A stretch of 64,000 nt of DNA. Origin: JAFDCJ01 sp049669725 (GTDB lineage Bacteria > Desulfobacterota > Desulfobacteria > Desulfobacterales > JAFDCJ01). The notes beneath the pieces were generated by a model, which was given only the letters and a program-made list of their open reading frames with translations, did not search any database and was not told the DNA's origin. Shown in pieces: positions 1-8,029 of the stretch (positions are counted from its first letter, which is position 1; each line of letters starts with the position of its first letter). The stretch is taken from positions 3,746 to 67,745 of the forward strand of contig JBATKU010000449.1 of the NCBI GenBank assembly GCA_049669725.1, written 5' to 3'. The translations under genes and the position numbers were made by a program.

Positions 1-150
1 GGTCAGACATAAAAATGCTCCAATCCGAATTTGCCTCAAACCTTAAGCGAAGCGATCCTCAAGCCTATCGCTCTGCTACAGATACAATAAGATCTATTTG
101 CAATTTATGCATTTGACTAAATTAATTTACTACAACCTGGATATTGAACC

Positions 151-1443
151 ATGTCGCAGCTAACATACGCGAGTATTGATCAGACGATTCTGAATACACT
201 GACGCCGCCCAAAAAGTACTACTGGGCCATCGTCTTCCTGCTGTTTGTCGGGGTGCTCATCGGAGCGGCTTGCTGGACCTATCAAATTTTTGTCGGCATC
301 GGGGTGGCAGGGCAAAACAATCCGGTGGCCTGGGGAACCTATCTGATCAATTTTGTCTTCTGGGTGGGGATTGCCCATTCCGGGACTCTGATATCAGCCA
401 TATTGCACCTTTTCAGAGCCGGGTGGCGCAACCCCATTGCCCGGGCAGCCGAAACCATGACGGTTTTTGCGGTCTGTATCGCCGGCCTGTTTCCGTTTAT
501 TCACCTGGGACGGGTCTGGCAGGTATACTATATGATACCGCTGCCCAATCAAAGGCTGCTGTGGCCCAATTTTCAATCGCCGTTGATGTTCGATGTGATC
601 GCCATCAGCACTTATCTGACGGTAAGCTCCCTTTTTTGGTATACGGGCCTGCTGCCCGATCTGGCGGCGGTGCGGGACCGATCCACCGGAACCCGCTACA
701 AGGTTTTTAAATTTCTTTCTCTGGGGTGGTCGGGCGCTCACGAACAGTGGCGCCATTATACCCGCGGCTATTTGTTTTTTGCAGCATTGGCTACGCCCCT
801 GGTCATTTCAGTGCACAGCGTGGTGTCATGGGATTTCGCCCTCGGGATTGTCCCGGGATGGCACACGACCATATTCGCGCCCTATTTTGTGGCCGGTGCG
901 ATCCATTCTGGATTGGCCATGGTTATCACGCTGATGGTTCCCCTACGCAAGCTGTTTCATTACCAGCAGATCATCACAACCGAGGTTTTAGAAAATGTGG
1001 CCAAAACTATTGTATTCACCGGTTTGATTGTCGGCTTCGCCTATGGAACGGAATTTTTCATTGCCTGGTACAGTCATAACGCGGTGGAAATAGAGCAATT
1101 TCGCTGGCGCGCGTTCGGCGATTACCGCTGGGGCTTTTTCTTTATGGTCCTGTGCAATACCCTGGTTCCGCTGCTGTTTCTTATTAAAAAGGTTCGCACC
1201 ACCATTGCAGCGCTGTTTATAATATCGTTGATCGTCAATTTCGGCATGTGGTGGGAACGCTTTGTCATCATCGTCGGCGGTGTGGCCCACGGCTTCTCAC
1301 CCTACGCCTGGGGATTGTATACGCCCACCCTGGTCGAATTTGGAATTATGCTCGGCAGCTTCTGTTTGTTTTTCTTCTTCTTTGTGTTGTTTGCCAAGCA
1401 TCTGCCATCAATATCCATGACGGAAATGAAGGAAACCTTATGA
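151..1443 (+). CDS. actC: Alternative complex III membrane subunit ActC (NrfD/PsrC family)
   Basis: This 430-residue polytopic membrane protein belongs to the NrfD/PsrC quinol-interacting family. In alternative complex III, ActC oxidises menaquinol or ubiquinol and passes electrons to the cytochrome subunits. About ten hydrophobic segments are visible, and the stretch near residues 55-85 (WGTYLINFVFWVGIAHSG) is typical of NrfD-like proteins, as is the late segment with GMWWERFVI. The assignment to ActC rather than another NrfD homologue rests on the following actD, actF and pentahaem cytochrome genes. Its stop overlaps the actD start by four bases (ATGA), so the two are probably translationally coupled. 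The expected partner actB is not seen and may lie left of the window. Confidence 0.88.
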   Translation: MSQLTYASIDQTILNTLTPPKKYYWAIVFLLFVGVLIGAACWTYQIFVGIGVAGQNNPVAWGTYLINFVFWVGIAHSGTLISAILHLFRAGWRNPIARAAETMTVFAVCIAGLFPFIHLGRVWQVYYMIPLPNQRLLWPNFQSPLMFDVIAISTYLTVSSLFWYTGLLPDLAAVRDRSTGTRYKVFKFLSLGWSGAHEQWRHYTRGYLFFAALATPLVISVHSVVSWDFALGIVPGWHTTIFAPYFVAGAIHSGLAMVITLMVPLRKLFHYQQIITTEVLENVAKTIVFTGLIVGFAYGTEFFIAWYSHNAVEIEQFRWRAFGDYRWGFFFMVLCNTLVPLLFLIKKVRTTIAALFIISLIVNFGMWWERFVIIVGGVAHGFSPYAWGLYTPTLVEFGIMLGSFCLFFFFFVLFAKHLPSISMTEMKETL

Positions 1444-1955
1444 TGAATTCCCAACGGTACATCATGGGCCTTTTTAAAACCGAAGATCAAGTGATCTCAG
1501 CGGTAGGGGATCTCAAAGAGACGGAATACAAATTTGAACGGGTCAACATGCCGTTTCCAAGCCACAAAATAATGGATGCGCTGAACCTGAAAAAAAGCAA
1601 GGTCGGCTGGTTCACCCTGGTGGGAGGGATCATCGGATTTTTTGCCGGCTTCTTTTTGGCGATCTACACCGCGTTGGAGTGGAAATTAATTGTCAGCGGC
1701 AAACCGATCATCGCCATTGTTCCATTTATCATTGTCGGTTTCGAGGCCACAATTCTGTTTGCCGTCTTTGGCAATGTCATCGGTCTTTTGACCCAGACGC
1801 GCATCCCCAGCTACCGCTGGCTAGATAATTACGATTCCCGCTGTTCCGGAGAGCATTTTGGCGTCCTGGCCTCCTGTAAAACAGAGCAGTTGGATGGTCT
1901 TAAGGATTTTTTTCAAAAATTGGGGGGCGACATAAACGTATTCGATCCTGTGTGA
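1440..1955 (+). CDS. actD: Alternative complex III subunit ActD (DUF3341)
   Basis: A 171-residue protein of the DUF3341/ActD type, a small membrane subunit of alternative complex III. The N-terminal half is soluble (MGLFKTEDQVISAVGDLKE is typical of the family), followed by two hydrophobic helices at about residues 60-80 and 95-120 and a short C-terminal soluble part. The start is the ATG overlapping the actC stop; a second in-frame ATG follows immediately. The open frame extends further upstream inside actC, but that part has no family resemblance. It is followed by a 137-base gap before actF. Confidence 0.85.
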   Translation: MMNSQRYIMGLFKTEDQVISAVGDLKETEYKFERVNMPFPSHKIMDALNLKKSKVGWFTLVGGIIGFFAGFFLAIYTALEWKLIVSGKPIIAIVPFIIVGFEATILFAVFGNVIGLLTQTRIPSYRWLDNYDSRCSGEHFGVLASCKTEQLDGLKDFFQKLGGDINVFDPV

Positions 1956-2092
1956 CCCGCCCATGGGCAGCTATCATCATCGCGCCAAAGGATTTATAAC
2001 ATCGGCAGGCGAGTCTAAACATCGCCGGAAAAAAGAAATGATTATTTATGCAACACCGTTGCCGCTGACCTCTGAAACCGAAAAGAGCTATT

Positions 2093-3316
2093 ATGCCTGA
2101 AGACAAAACCTTATCTGCAGCCGGGCCGGGCAAGACCACTTTTTTCATCATTGCTGTTTTATTTGCAATCGGAGTGGCCGCCTTTTTTACCGGAACATTC
2201 GGCGCACATCCCGAACATGCCTGGCAGACCTATCTGATTAATTTCCTGCTCTGGTCTGCCATCGCTCAGGGCGCCGTTTTATTTTCAGCCGTTATGCATA
2301 TGACCAAAGCGCGCTGGTGCGGCCCCCTGGCAGGACTTTCGGAGGCCTTTGCGGCTTTTTTCCCTTTATCGTTTGTTTTATTTTTGCTGCTCTTTTTAGG
2401 TCGAACCCACATTTTCCCGTGGTTGCACGAGGATCTTCACGGTAAGGAAGTCTGGCTGAATATACCGTTTTTATTCTGGCGGGATTTCTTCGGGCTGCTG
2501 ATTTTATATTTGCTGGGCTTTGCCTATCTATACAATGCACTCCAGCTCAAATTTGACCCCAATCATTCCAACACCGGAATTCGCAAATATATTTACAGTG
2601 GTTGGAAAGCCAACCGCCGTGATGTCGGCCGCATCAAAAGCAGAATGACCACCTGGGGCGGTCTGTACATCCTGGCGTTTGCATTGGTGCTCAGTCTGAT
2701 TGGGTTCGATCTGGTAATGAGTATGGATCCGCACTGGATTTCAACGCTCTTTGGGGCCTACAATTTTGTCAAGGCTTTTTATCTAGGTCTGGGGGGGTTG
2801 ATTATTCTGGCTTCCATTCTCTCTATTAAGAAAGGCAAAGCGTCGGGCCTTACCGAGTCCCATTTTCACGACATCGGCAAGCTGTTTTTTGCCTTTTGCC
2901 TGCTGTGGGCCGACTTTTTCTATGTCCAGCTCGTGGTGATCTGGTACGGCAATATTCCGGAGGAAACCTATTATGTTATCACCCGTTCCATGCTGGCACC
3001 CTGGAATGTCCTGGCCTGGAGCGTTTTTATCATATGTTTTGTTTTACCATTTTTTATCTTGCTCAACAAGAAAGTCAAAACCAAACCGGTTCTGATGATC
3101 ATCATTTGCTCGGTCGTGGTCATCGGCATCTGGTTTGAGCATCTGCTGCTTTTAGGGCCGGCACTTAGCCACGGGACCCGTAGTATTGATCTATACCTGT
3201 CCGATGGCTTGATTTCGCTGGGCTTCTTAGGCTTGATGGTTTTGGCCGTCAGCTACTTTCTGCGTGTTTTTCCGGAAATCCTGTCGGTCAAGGACGGCCG
3301 TCAATCAGAAGCGTAA
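2093..3316 (+). CDS. actF: Alternative complex III membrane subunit ActF
   Basis: A 407-residue polytopic membrane protein resembling ActF, the second large quinol-module-like subunit of alternative complex III and a distant relative of ActC. About ten transmembrane segments are visible. The stretch around residues 205-225 (GFDLVMSMDPHWISTLFGAY) is a hallmark of this family. It shares with ActC the pattern of a hydrophilic start followed by a helix and a TYLINFLLWS stretch. The canonical monohaem ActE gene normally near this position is missing; a monohaem cytochrome c appears about 4 kb downstream instead. Confidence 0.87.
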   Translation: MPEDKTLSAAGPGKTTFFIIAVLFAIGVAAFFTGTFGAHPEHAWQTYLINFLLWSAIAQGAVLFSAVMHMTKARWCGPLAGLSEAFAAFFPLSFVLFLLLFLGRTHIFPWLHEDLHGKEVWLNIPFLFWRDFFGLLILYLLGFAYLYNALQLKFDPNHSNTGIRKYIYSGWKANRRDVGRIKSRMTTWGGLYILAFALVLSLIGFDLVMSMDPHWISTLFGAYNFVKAFYLGLGGLIILASILSIKKGKASGLTESHFHDIGKLFFAFCLLWADFFYVQLVVIWYGNIPEETYYVITRSMLAPWNVLAWSVFIICFVLPFFILLNKKVKTKPVLMIIICSVVVIGIWFEHLLLLGPALSHGTRSIDLYLSDGLISLGFLGLMVLAVSYFLRVFPEILSVKDGRQSEA

Positions 3317-3342
3317 TAGCAATGGGCTGTTAAAAAGGAAAA

Positions 3343-3861
3343 TTGACCTTGCGCAATAATATTATATCCCTATTTCTGGTTCTTCTCGTCCTGGTTTTTA
3401 CCGGTGCTTTTATTTATATTTTCTATGGCTGGTCACAGGCGGGCCTCGGTCCGGAACAGCCAATTCCATTCAGTCACAATGTGCACAGCGGCATCAAGCA
3501 GATCCAGTGTCAGTACTGTCACCCGTATGTGGGGTATTCCAATCACCCGGGGGTTCCGCCGGTGGGCAAATGTCTGCACTGTCACAACTATATTATCGCC
3601 AATCACCCGTGGATTAAAGTAGAACATCGCTATTTCAACACCCGGACATCAACCCCCTGGGTAAAAGTCAATTACGTCCCCGAACATGTGCTGTTCAACC
3701 ATCAGCGCCACATTAACGGCAAGATTGCCTGCCGGGAATGTCACGGGTATGTGGAAAATTTACAGCGCCTCCCCCAAAAAATCTGGCGCATGGGCGAGTG
3801 CATTGAGTGCCATCAAAAAAAGAAAGCTAATTTAGACTGCTGGCTGGCATGCCACAGTTAG
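3343..3861 (+). CDS. actA: ActA-like pentahaem cytochrome c, last site CX3CH
   Basis: A 172-residue membrane-anchored multihaem cytochrome c. An N-terminal helix (about residues 8-27) is followed by an FSHNVHSG stretch and haem sites CQYCH, CLHCH, CRECH and CIECH, in the order and spacing of the ActA family, which receives electrons in alternative complex III. The fifth site at the extreme C-terminus reads CWLACH, a CX3CH rather than CXXCH. Position is also unusual: actA usually precedes actB, but here it follows actF. The start is a TTG; a second TTG two codons later lies better spaced (9 bases) from the GGA of AAAAAGGA, so the exact start is uncertain. Confidence 0.8.
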   Translation: MTLRNNIISLFLVLLVLVFTGAFIYIFYGWSQAGLGPEQPIPFSHNVHSGIKQIQCQYCHPYVGYSNHPGVPPVGKCLHCHNYIIANHPWIKVEHRYFNTRTSTPWVKVNYVPEHVLFNHQRHINGKIACRECHGYVENLQRLPQKIWRMGECIECHQKKKANLDCWLACHS

Positions 3862-3870
3862 TCGCTGCAC

Positions 3871-3926
3871 GTTGCGCGAAACACGTAACCTGAAATTCGA
3901 AACCCGTAACTCGAAACGCGGAAATG
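3871..3926. repeat. Intergenic iterated-word repeat, 'GTAAC/CGAAAC' dialect
   Basis: Between the actA stop and the ccoN ribosome-binding site lies a run of related short words (GTTGCGCG, AAACACGTAACC, CGAAACCCGTAACTCG). The same words recur near 6.25, 20.3, 24.2, 27.8 and 57.3 kb. It lies inside a co-directional operon. Confidence 0.55.
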
Positions 3927-3938
3927 GGAGAAACATAA

Positions 3939-5309
3939 GTGTCCACTCCAGATCAAAATTTGGAACCAAACTATGCGACGGCCAAGGCATTTACGTTGAC
4001 GTCGGCGGTTTGGTTTGCGGCGGCAACCAGCCTCGGAATGATAGGTGCGGGCTATTTGATTGCGCCTGATTTTCTGGCCAACATCGAATACATTCATTTC
4101 GGCCGGGTGCGGCCCATGCACGTCAACGCTGTCCTGTTCGGATTTGTCACCCCCGGTTTGCTGGCGGCAGCCTTTTATTATTTCCCCAAGCTGCTGCGAA
4201 CCGAGTTGTTCAGCCACAAACTGGGCGTATTCAGCGCCATATTTTGGAATATCACCGTGGCTGCCGGAATGATTGGAATTGCCACCGGACACACCCAGGG
4301 ACGGGAGTATGCCGAATTGCCATGGGCAGTGGATATCATGGTGGTGATCAGCTTTTCCCTGGTGCTGTTCAACCTTCTAATGACCATTCGTCGGCGCCAA
4401 GAACCGATTTTATTTGTATCCGTGTGGTACACCACGGCTGCTGTCATTTTAACGTCTCTGACCTACTGCCTGGGCAACGTTATCTGGAAACCGGATACCG
4501 GCGCTCTCCTGGGTATTCCGGATGCAATCCTGCTGTGGTTCTATGGTCACAACATTTTCGGGCTCCTGCTAACCCCCATGGCCCTTGGAATCGCCTACTA
4601 TGTCCTGCCGATTGCCACCCGCAGCCCCTTGTACAGCCACACTTTATCGCTGTTAGGCTTCTGGTCGCTCATCATCGTCTACACCCATATCGGTACCCAT
4701 CATCTGCTTCAGGTTCCGGTACCCACCTGGCTCAAGACCATATCCATTGTCGACAGCATCGCCATGGTGATCCCGGTCATGATTGTTCTAATTAATCTCT
4801 GGTATACCGTTAAGGGCAAGCTGGGAGACATCCATGCTGACATCGGCGCTAAATTTGTTTTTACCGGAACTATTTATTATTTCTTCGTCAATATCCAGGG
4901 CTCGATGATGGCCCTGCCCCATGTGCAACGTATCACCCACTTTAACAACTGGGTTGTCGGCCATGCACACATCGGTGTTCTCGGGTTCGCCGGGGTGACC
5001 GCCCTGGGGGGTCTATATTTTATTTTACCCAGAATCACGGGCAAGCCGCTGTATAGCAAATTTTTAGCTGACGTTCAGTACTGGCTGGTATTGATCGGTA
5101 TCACCGGTTTTGCCGTGGTACTGACAACGGTGGGACTGATCCAGGGCAATGCCTGGTACAATGGTGAAACCCTTTATCGAACCTTACCGGAAATACAACC
5201 ATATTATATTTTGCGAGCGTCCCTGGGAACCTTTATTATGATCGGCGCCTATCTTGGACTGTATAACGTAATTCGATCGCTGTATTTTAATCGTGGAGCT
5301 GCAACATGA
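3939..5309 (+). CDS. ccoN: cbb3-type cytochrome c oxidase catalytic subunit CcoN
   Basis: A 456-residue, about 12-helix haem-copper oxidase subunit I of the cbb3 (C) class, which reduces oxygen at a haem b3-CuB centre in the inner membrane. Key histidine motifs are visible: RPMHVNAVLFG (low-spin haem), WFYGHNIFG, THIGTHHLLQ with the paired CuB histidines, and NNWVVGHAHIGVLG for the haem ligands. The start is a GTG preceded by GGGAG. The stop overlaps the next gene by four bases. Being placed directly behind complex III genes suggests the two form a quinol-to-oxygen electron path, possibly a supercomplex. Confidence 0.92.
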   Translation: MSTPDQNLEPNYATAKAFTLTSAVWFAAATSLGMIGAGYLIAPDFLANIEYIHFGRVRPMHVNAVLFGFVTPGLLAAAFYYFPKLLRTELFSHKLGVFSAIFWNITVAAGMIGIATGHTQGREYAELPWAVDIMVVISFSLVLFNLLMTIRRRQEPILFVSVWYTTAAVILTSLTYCLGNVIWKPDTGALLGIPDAILLWFYGHNIFGLLLTPMALGIAYYVLPIATRSPLYSHTLSLLGFWSLIIVYTHIGTHHLLQVPVPTWLKTISIVDSIAMVIPVMIVLINLWYTVKGKLGDIHADIGAKFVFTGTIYYFFVNIQGSMMALPHVQRITHFNNWVVGHAHIGVLGFAGVTALGGLYFILPRITGKPLYSKFLADVQYWLVLIGITGFAVVLTTVGLIQGNAWYNGETLYRTLPEIQPYYILRASLGTFIMIGAYLGLYNVIRSLYFNRGAAT

Positions 5310-6238
5310 GAATGACGCCAACTGTCATCATCGTCGGAATACTGGCCCTATTGATTGCCATCACATTGACAGTGGTCTATTGGCCTTACGCCACCCGTGA
5401 TATGACACCTTCCGACATATTTCGACAACGTTCGGCGGTGGAAGAAGCCGGCCGTAAAATTTACCTGAAAAACGGTTGCGTATACTGTCATAGTCAATCT
5501 ATTCGTTCAATTGACTGGGGCCACGGTGCAGAGCGCATCGCTCAATCCGGAGATTATGTGGCCGATGAACCTGTTGCGTTGGGATCGCAGCGCACCGGTG
5601 TTGATTTATCCCAGGAGGGCGGCGAGCACCCGGATGACTGGCACAATGCACATTTTATCAATCCGCGTTATACCCGGCCTAGTTCTATCATGCCGCCCTT
5701 TGAATGGCTGGGCACGGAACGCATTGACACCCTGACCCGGTATATGCAGAGCCTGGGATTCAAAGATGCCGACCGCCGCATGGAGCGCCAGCGAATCTGG
5801 AAAAAGGAATCCATTCAGGCCTATGAGGCCGGACCGGATGCTAACGCCAAATGGCTGTCAGATATCGTCCCGGAGGGGTGGCGCAAAATCCCTAATCCCT
5901 ATCCGACCACCAAGGCTGGCCTGCAAAGAGGCCAAAAAATTTATCAGAACTTTTGTATCGGCTGCCATGGACCCATCGGGGACGGAATGGGTCCGGCCCA
6001 GCCCTGGATATACCCGCCACCGCTCAATTTTACCATTTTAAAAGGCCGCGAAATATCCGGCGGCATCATTTATTATCAATTAATGAACGGCATCACCGGA
6101 ACGGCCATGCCGTATTTCAAGCGCGATTTGGAATCCCAGAAGATCTGGGAAGTCGGCGATTATGTGGCGGTTTACTTTATCAATCAGAGCGATGCCAATA
6201 CTGAGCCGCGCGGCATAGACGCGGCCTGGGAGCCGTGA
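5306..6238 (+). CDS. ccoO: CcoO-like dihaem cytochrome c with fused CcoP-like haem domain
   Basis: A 310-residue protein with one N-terminal membrane helix (residues 5-27) and two class I cytochrome c domains. The first site, around residue 55 (GCVYCHSQSIR), matches CcoO, the cytochrome subunit that feeds CcoN. The second, around residue 218 (FCIGCHGPIGDGMG), resembles the haem domains of CcoP or ActE. CcoO alone is normally about 200 residues, so this looks like a fusion that carries the electron-entry haem usually found on CcoP. No separate full CcoP gene is present. The start overlaps ccoN (ATGA), implying coupled translation. Confidence 0.85.
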   Translation: MRMTPTVIIVGILALLIAITLTVVYWPYATRDMTPSDIFRQRSAVEEAGRKIYLKNGCVYCHSQSIRSIDWGHGAERIAQSGDYVADEPVALGSQRTGVDLSQEGGEHPDDWHNAHFINPRYTRPSSIMPPFEWLGTERIDTLTRYMQSLGFKDADRRMERQRIWKKESIQAYEAGPDANAKWLSDIVPEGWRKIPNPYPTTKAGLQRGQKIYQNFCIGCHGPIGDGMGPAQPWIYPPPLNFTILKGREISGGIIYYQLMNGITGTAMPYFKRDLESQKIWEVGDYVAVYFINQSDANTEPRGIDAAWEP

Positions 6239-6323
6239 CGGGTTTCGGGTTGCGGGTTTCGCGTTACGCGTTTGAGAGGCTGACTGTTCAGATTGTAACA
6301 CGCAACGCGTAACCCGGAACGCG
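6239..6323. repeat. Intergenic hairpin, 'GTAACnCG' dialect
   Basis: A left arm at 6239-6272 (iterated GGGTTTCGGGTTGCGG-type words) and a right arm at 6295-6323 (GTAACACGCAACGCGTAACC) are largely complementary, with about 22 bases between them. It sits immediately after the ccoO stop and before the next operon gene. Confidence 0.6.
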
Positions 6324-6392
6324 TCAGAATGGCGATCCAATTTCCAATGAGTAGATAATTTAGTAAATGCAAACAAGGATCATAATCGTGTA

Positions 6393-6656
6393 ATGTACTA
6401 CCCCTATTTCATCGCATACATGGTAATCGGGTTTACCATTAGCCTGGTGGTATTTTTCTGGGCGCTGAACAGCGGACAATTTAAAGACCAGCAACGCGCC
6501 CGCTTTATCCCGCTGGAAAGCGAGCGGCCAGTCAAGCCGGCGATTGCTTCGCGGTTTGCGCGTATCCAAACAATTGCCTTGTTTTCACTGGTCTGTATCT
6601 GTCTGGCAACTTCTGTTGCGGTAATAGCTTTTGCCCTGCTGAAGTCGATCCGCTAA
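6393..6656 (+). CDS. ccoS: CcoS-like small membrane protein of cbb3 oxidase assembly
   Basis: An 87-residue protein with helices at about residues 4-24 and 60-82. The stretch FFWALNSGQFKDQ closely resembles the hallmark of CcoS (FWAV-SGQFDD), a small protein needed to insert cofactors into cbb3 oxidase. Here the motif is followed by an additional hydrophilic linker and a second helix, making the protein longer than typical CcoS (about 50-60 residues). The assignment rests on that motif and on its place between oxidase genes. It has no strong ribosome-binding site close to the ATG. Confidence 0.65.
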   Translation: MYYPYFIAYMVIGFTISLVVFFWALNSGQFKDQQRARFIPLESERPVKPAIASRFARIQTIALFSLVCICLATSVAVIAFALLKSIR

Positions 6657-6734
6657 AGTCGACGGCGCCGTTTTTAAAAGACATTCGGCAGCTGTAACCC
6701 GGGCAGGTTATTATTTCGCAAGAGGACTCAGGTT

Positions 6735-7010
6735 ATGAGATATTTCGAATTATTGGGCATCCAACATTTTGTCATGTATTTGTTTCCGGCAGTAGCATTT
6801 ATCGCATTGTTTGTGATCGGACTGGGCTTTTACCACTTTCAACGCAAAGGCTCGGCCGAACGCGAAACCCGTATCATTGAAGAATACCCCGATGGCATCC
6901 AGGGCCGCAACGCCCCCTTTCCGCTGATCGTTTATTTGATCATTGCCGGAACCGTCATCTGGGTCCTGGCGTATATTATGCTAATCGGTGTTTTAGGAGT
7001 AAAAATCTGA
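6735..7010 (+). CDS. Small two-helix protein resembling CcoQ plus the CcoP membrane anchor
   Basis: A 91-residue protein with two hydrophobic helices (about residues 10-32 and 63-88). The segment between and including the second helix (YPDGIQGRNAPFPLIVYLII) resembles the CcoP N-terminal domain, where a D-G-I motif and N-x-P-x-P precede the anchor helix; the first helix resembles the single-helix CcoQ/FixQ. No haem site is present. I infer that it replaces the membrane part of CcoP, whose haem domain is fused to CcoO here. AGAGGA precedes the ATG at good spacing. Its stop overlaps the next start (TGATG). Confidence 0.6.
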   Translation: MRYFELLGIQHFVMYLFPAVAFIALFVIGLGFYHFQRKGSAERETRIIEEYPDGIQGRNAPFPLIVYLIIAGTVIWVLAYIMLIGVLGVKI

Positions 7011-7294
7011 TGGAACAAACCGAGCACAACACCTCCGCTGCCATGACGTGGCTGCTCATACTGTGTATGGTGGGCTGGGTGATATTTAAAGGTTGGTTGG
7101 CGTTTACGGTTATCGGTGATCTTGGCCAGCCCGATTGGGACTATCGGCCGATCAAAGACGTACCCGGTGAATCGGCCTACGCGATAAGCGATCCATACCA
7201 TCCACTGCCCTATCCCCAGCATGTGCTGGGAGAGCAGGGCGATGAGAAAAATCGATCGCATTTAAAAGCGCTGCCGTTTCAAGGTGTAGAGTAA
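7010..7294 (+). CDS. Small single-helix protein of the complex III/cbb3 operon, function unknown
   Basis: A 94-residue protein with one membrane helix (about residues 11-32) and a hydrophilic C-terminal tail rich in proline and tyrosine (YRPIKDVPGESAYAISDPYH). I do not recognise a family. Its start overlaps the preceding stop by one base and the next gene starts directly at its stop codon, so it is clearly translated with the respiratory operon. A role as accessory subunit of the complex III-oxidase assembly is plausible but is inference from position only. Confidence 0.6.
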   Translation: MEQTEHNTSAAMTWLLILCMVGWVIFKGWLAFTVIGDLGQPDWDYRPIKDVPGESAYAISDPYHPLPYPQHVLGEQGDEKNRSHLKALPFQGVE

Positions 7295-7810
7295 ATGAAA
7301 AAAATTATCGGCTTATTGATCGTTATCGGCATCATTGTTTATGCGGGCTATGAAGCCTTAATGTATTATGACAACAACTTCCGGTATGGCCGCATGCGGG
7401 AAACACCGGCGGTTCGCCCCTATGAAGAGCCCCTTCTGGTGATGGAAGCAGGTCTGGTTCCCGTCAACGGCGGCGAGGCCGTTTACCGGACAACTGCCGG
7501 CATCGATTTGATGTCTCCCCTAAAAATAGAAGATCCGTCCGTTATCGACAGAGGGAAAGCCGTTTATCTGGCATTTTGTGCCCAATGCCATGGATACAAC
7601 TATGACGGCAGCGGTACCGTCGGTCAAAGTTTCAAGCCGCTGCCCACCGATTTGCGCAGTGCCAAAGTTCAGTCCACAGTTGAGGGCGAACTCTTTAAGA
7701 CCATCAGCTATGGCATCCCCGGCGGCCGTCAACCGGCCCTGGAAACGACGATAGCCATCGACGACCGTTGGCATGTTGTCACCTTCGTCAAGTCCCTGGG
7801 TCTCCGGTAA
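7295..7810 (+). CDS. Membrane-anchored monohaem cytochrome c (ActE-like)
   Basis: A 171-residue class I cytochrome c. An N-terminal helix (about residues 4-22) acts as uncleaved anchor or signal, and one haem site CAQCHGYNYDGSG lies near residue 93, followed by a proline-rich stretch and a C-terminal helix (DDRWHVVTFVKSLG) typical of the fold. The N-terminal region with an RMRETPAVRPYE stretch resembles ActE, the monohaem subunit of alternative complex III, which is otherwise missing from the cluster. Alternatively it is a soluble-facing electron carrier between complex III and the oxidase. It starts directly after the preceding stop codon. Confidence 0.75.
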   Translation: MKKIIGLLIVIGIIVYAGYEALMYYDNNFRYGRMRETPAVRPYEEPLLVMEAGLVPVNGGEAVYRTTAGIDLMSPLKIEDPSVIDRGKAVYLAFCAQCHGYNYDGSGTVGQSFKPLPTDLRSAKVQSTVEGELFKTISYGIPGGRQPALETTIAIDDRWHVVTFVKSLGLR

Positions 7811-8029
7811 GTTTAATCCGCCGGAGGCGGACGAGGGGTGAATTCCCCGCCCCTTGGGGCGATAAAAATATTCCGGTTGATACCCCGTTGCTTGCGGCGG
7901 GGTAGTTCATTCAGGGCTCGCTTTGGTAGAAAATCCAAAAAAATATAGCTTATACCGGTTCAGCAACTGAGACTTGAAATAACAAATCCCAAATACCAGA
8001 GCAATAATACTGAGATATTCCAATTCTCC
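7811..8029. repeat. Palindrome-rich intergenic segment
   Basis: No gene is seen here. The segment contains CCGCCGGAGGCGG, a GGGGTGAATTCCCC palindrome, and the inverted repeat CCCCGTTGC...GCGGCGGGG near 7883-7903, followed at 7975-8028 by AT-rich words (ACAAATCCCAAATACC) like those near 32.2 and 49.0 kb. It separates the oxidase operon from ccoI and may terminate or process the transcript. Confidence 0.45.

Noticed and set aside
3..113. Short open stretch at the left edge that could be the end of an upstream gene
   Set aside because: It reads SDIKMLQSEFASNLKRSD and similar, with no resemblance to ActB or any family I know; too short to support.
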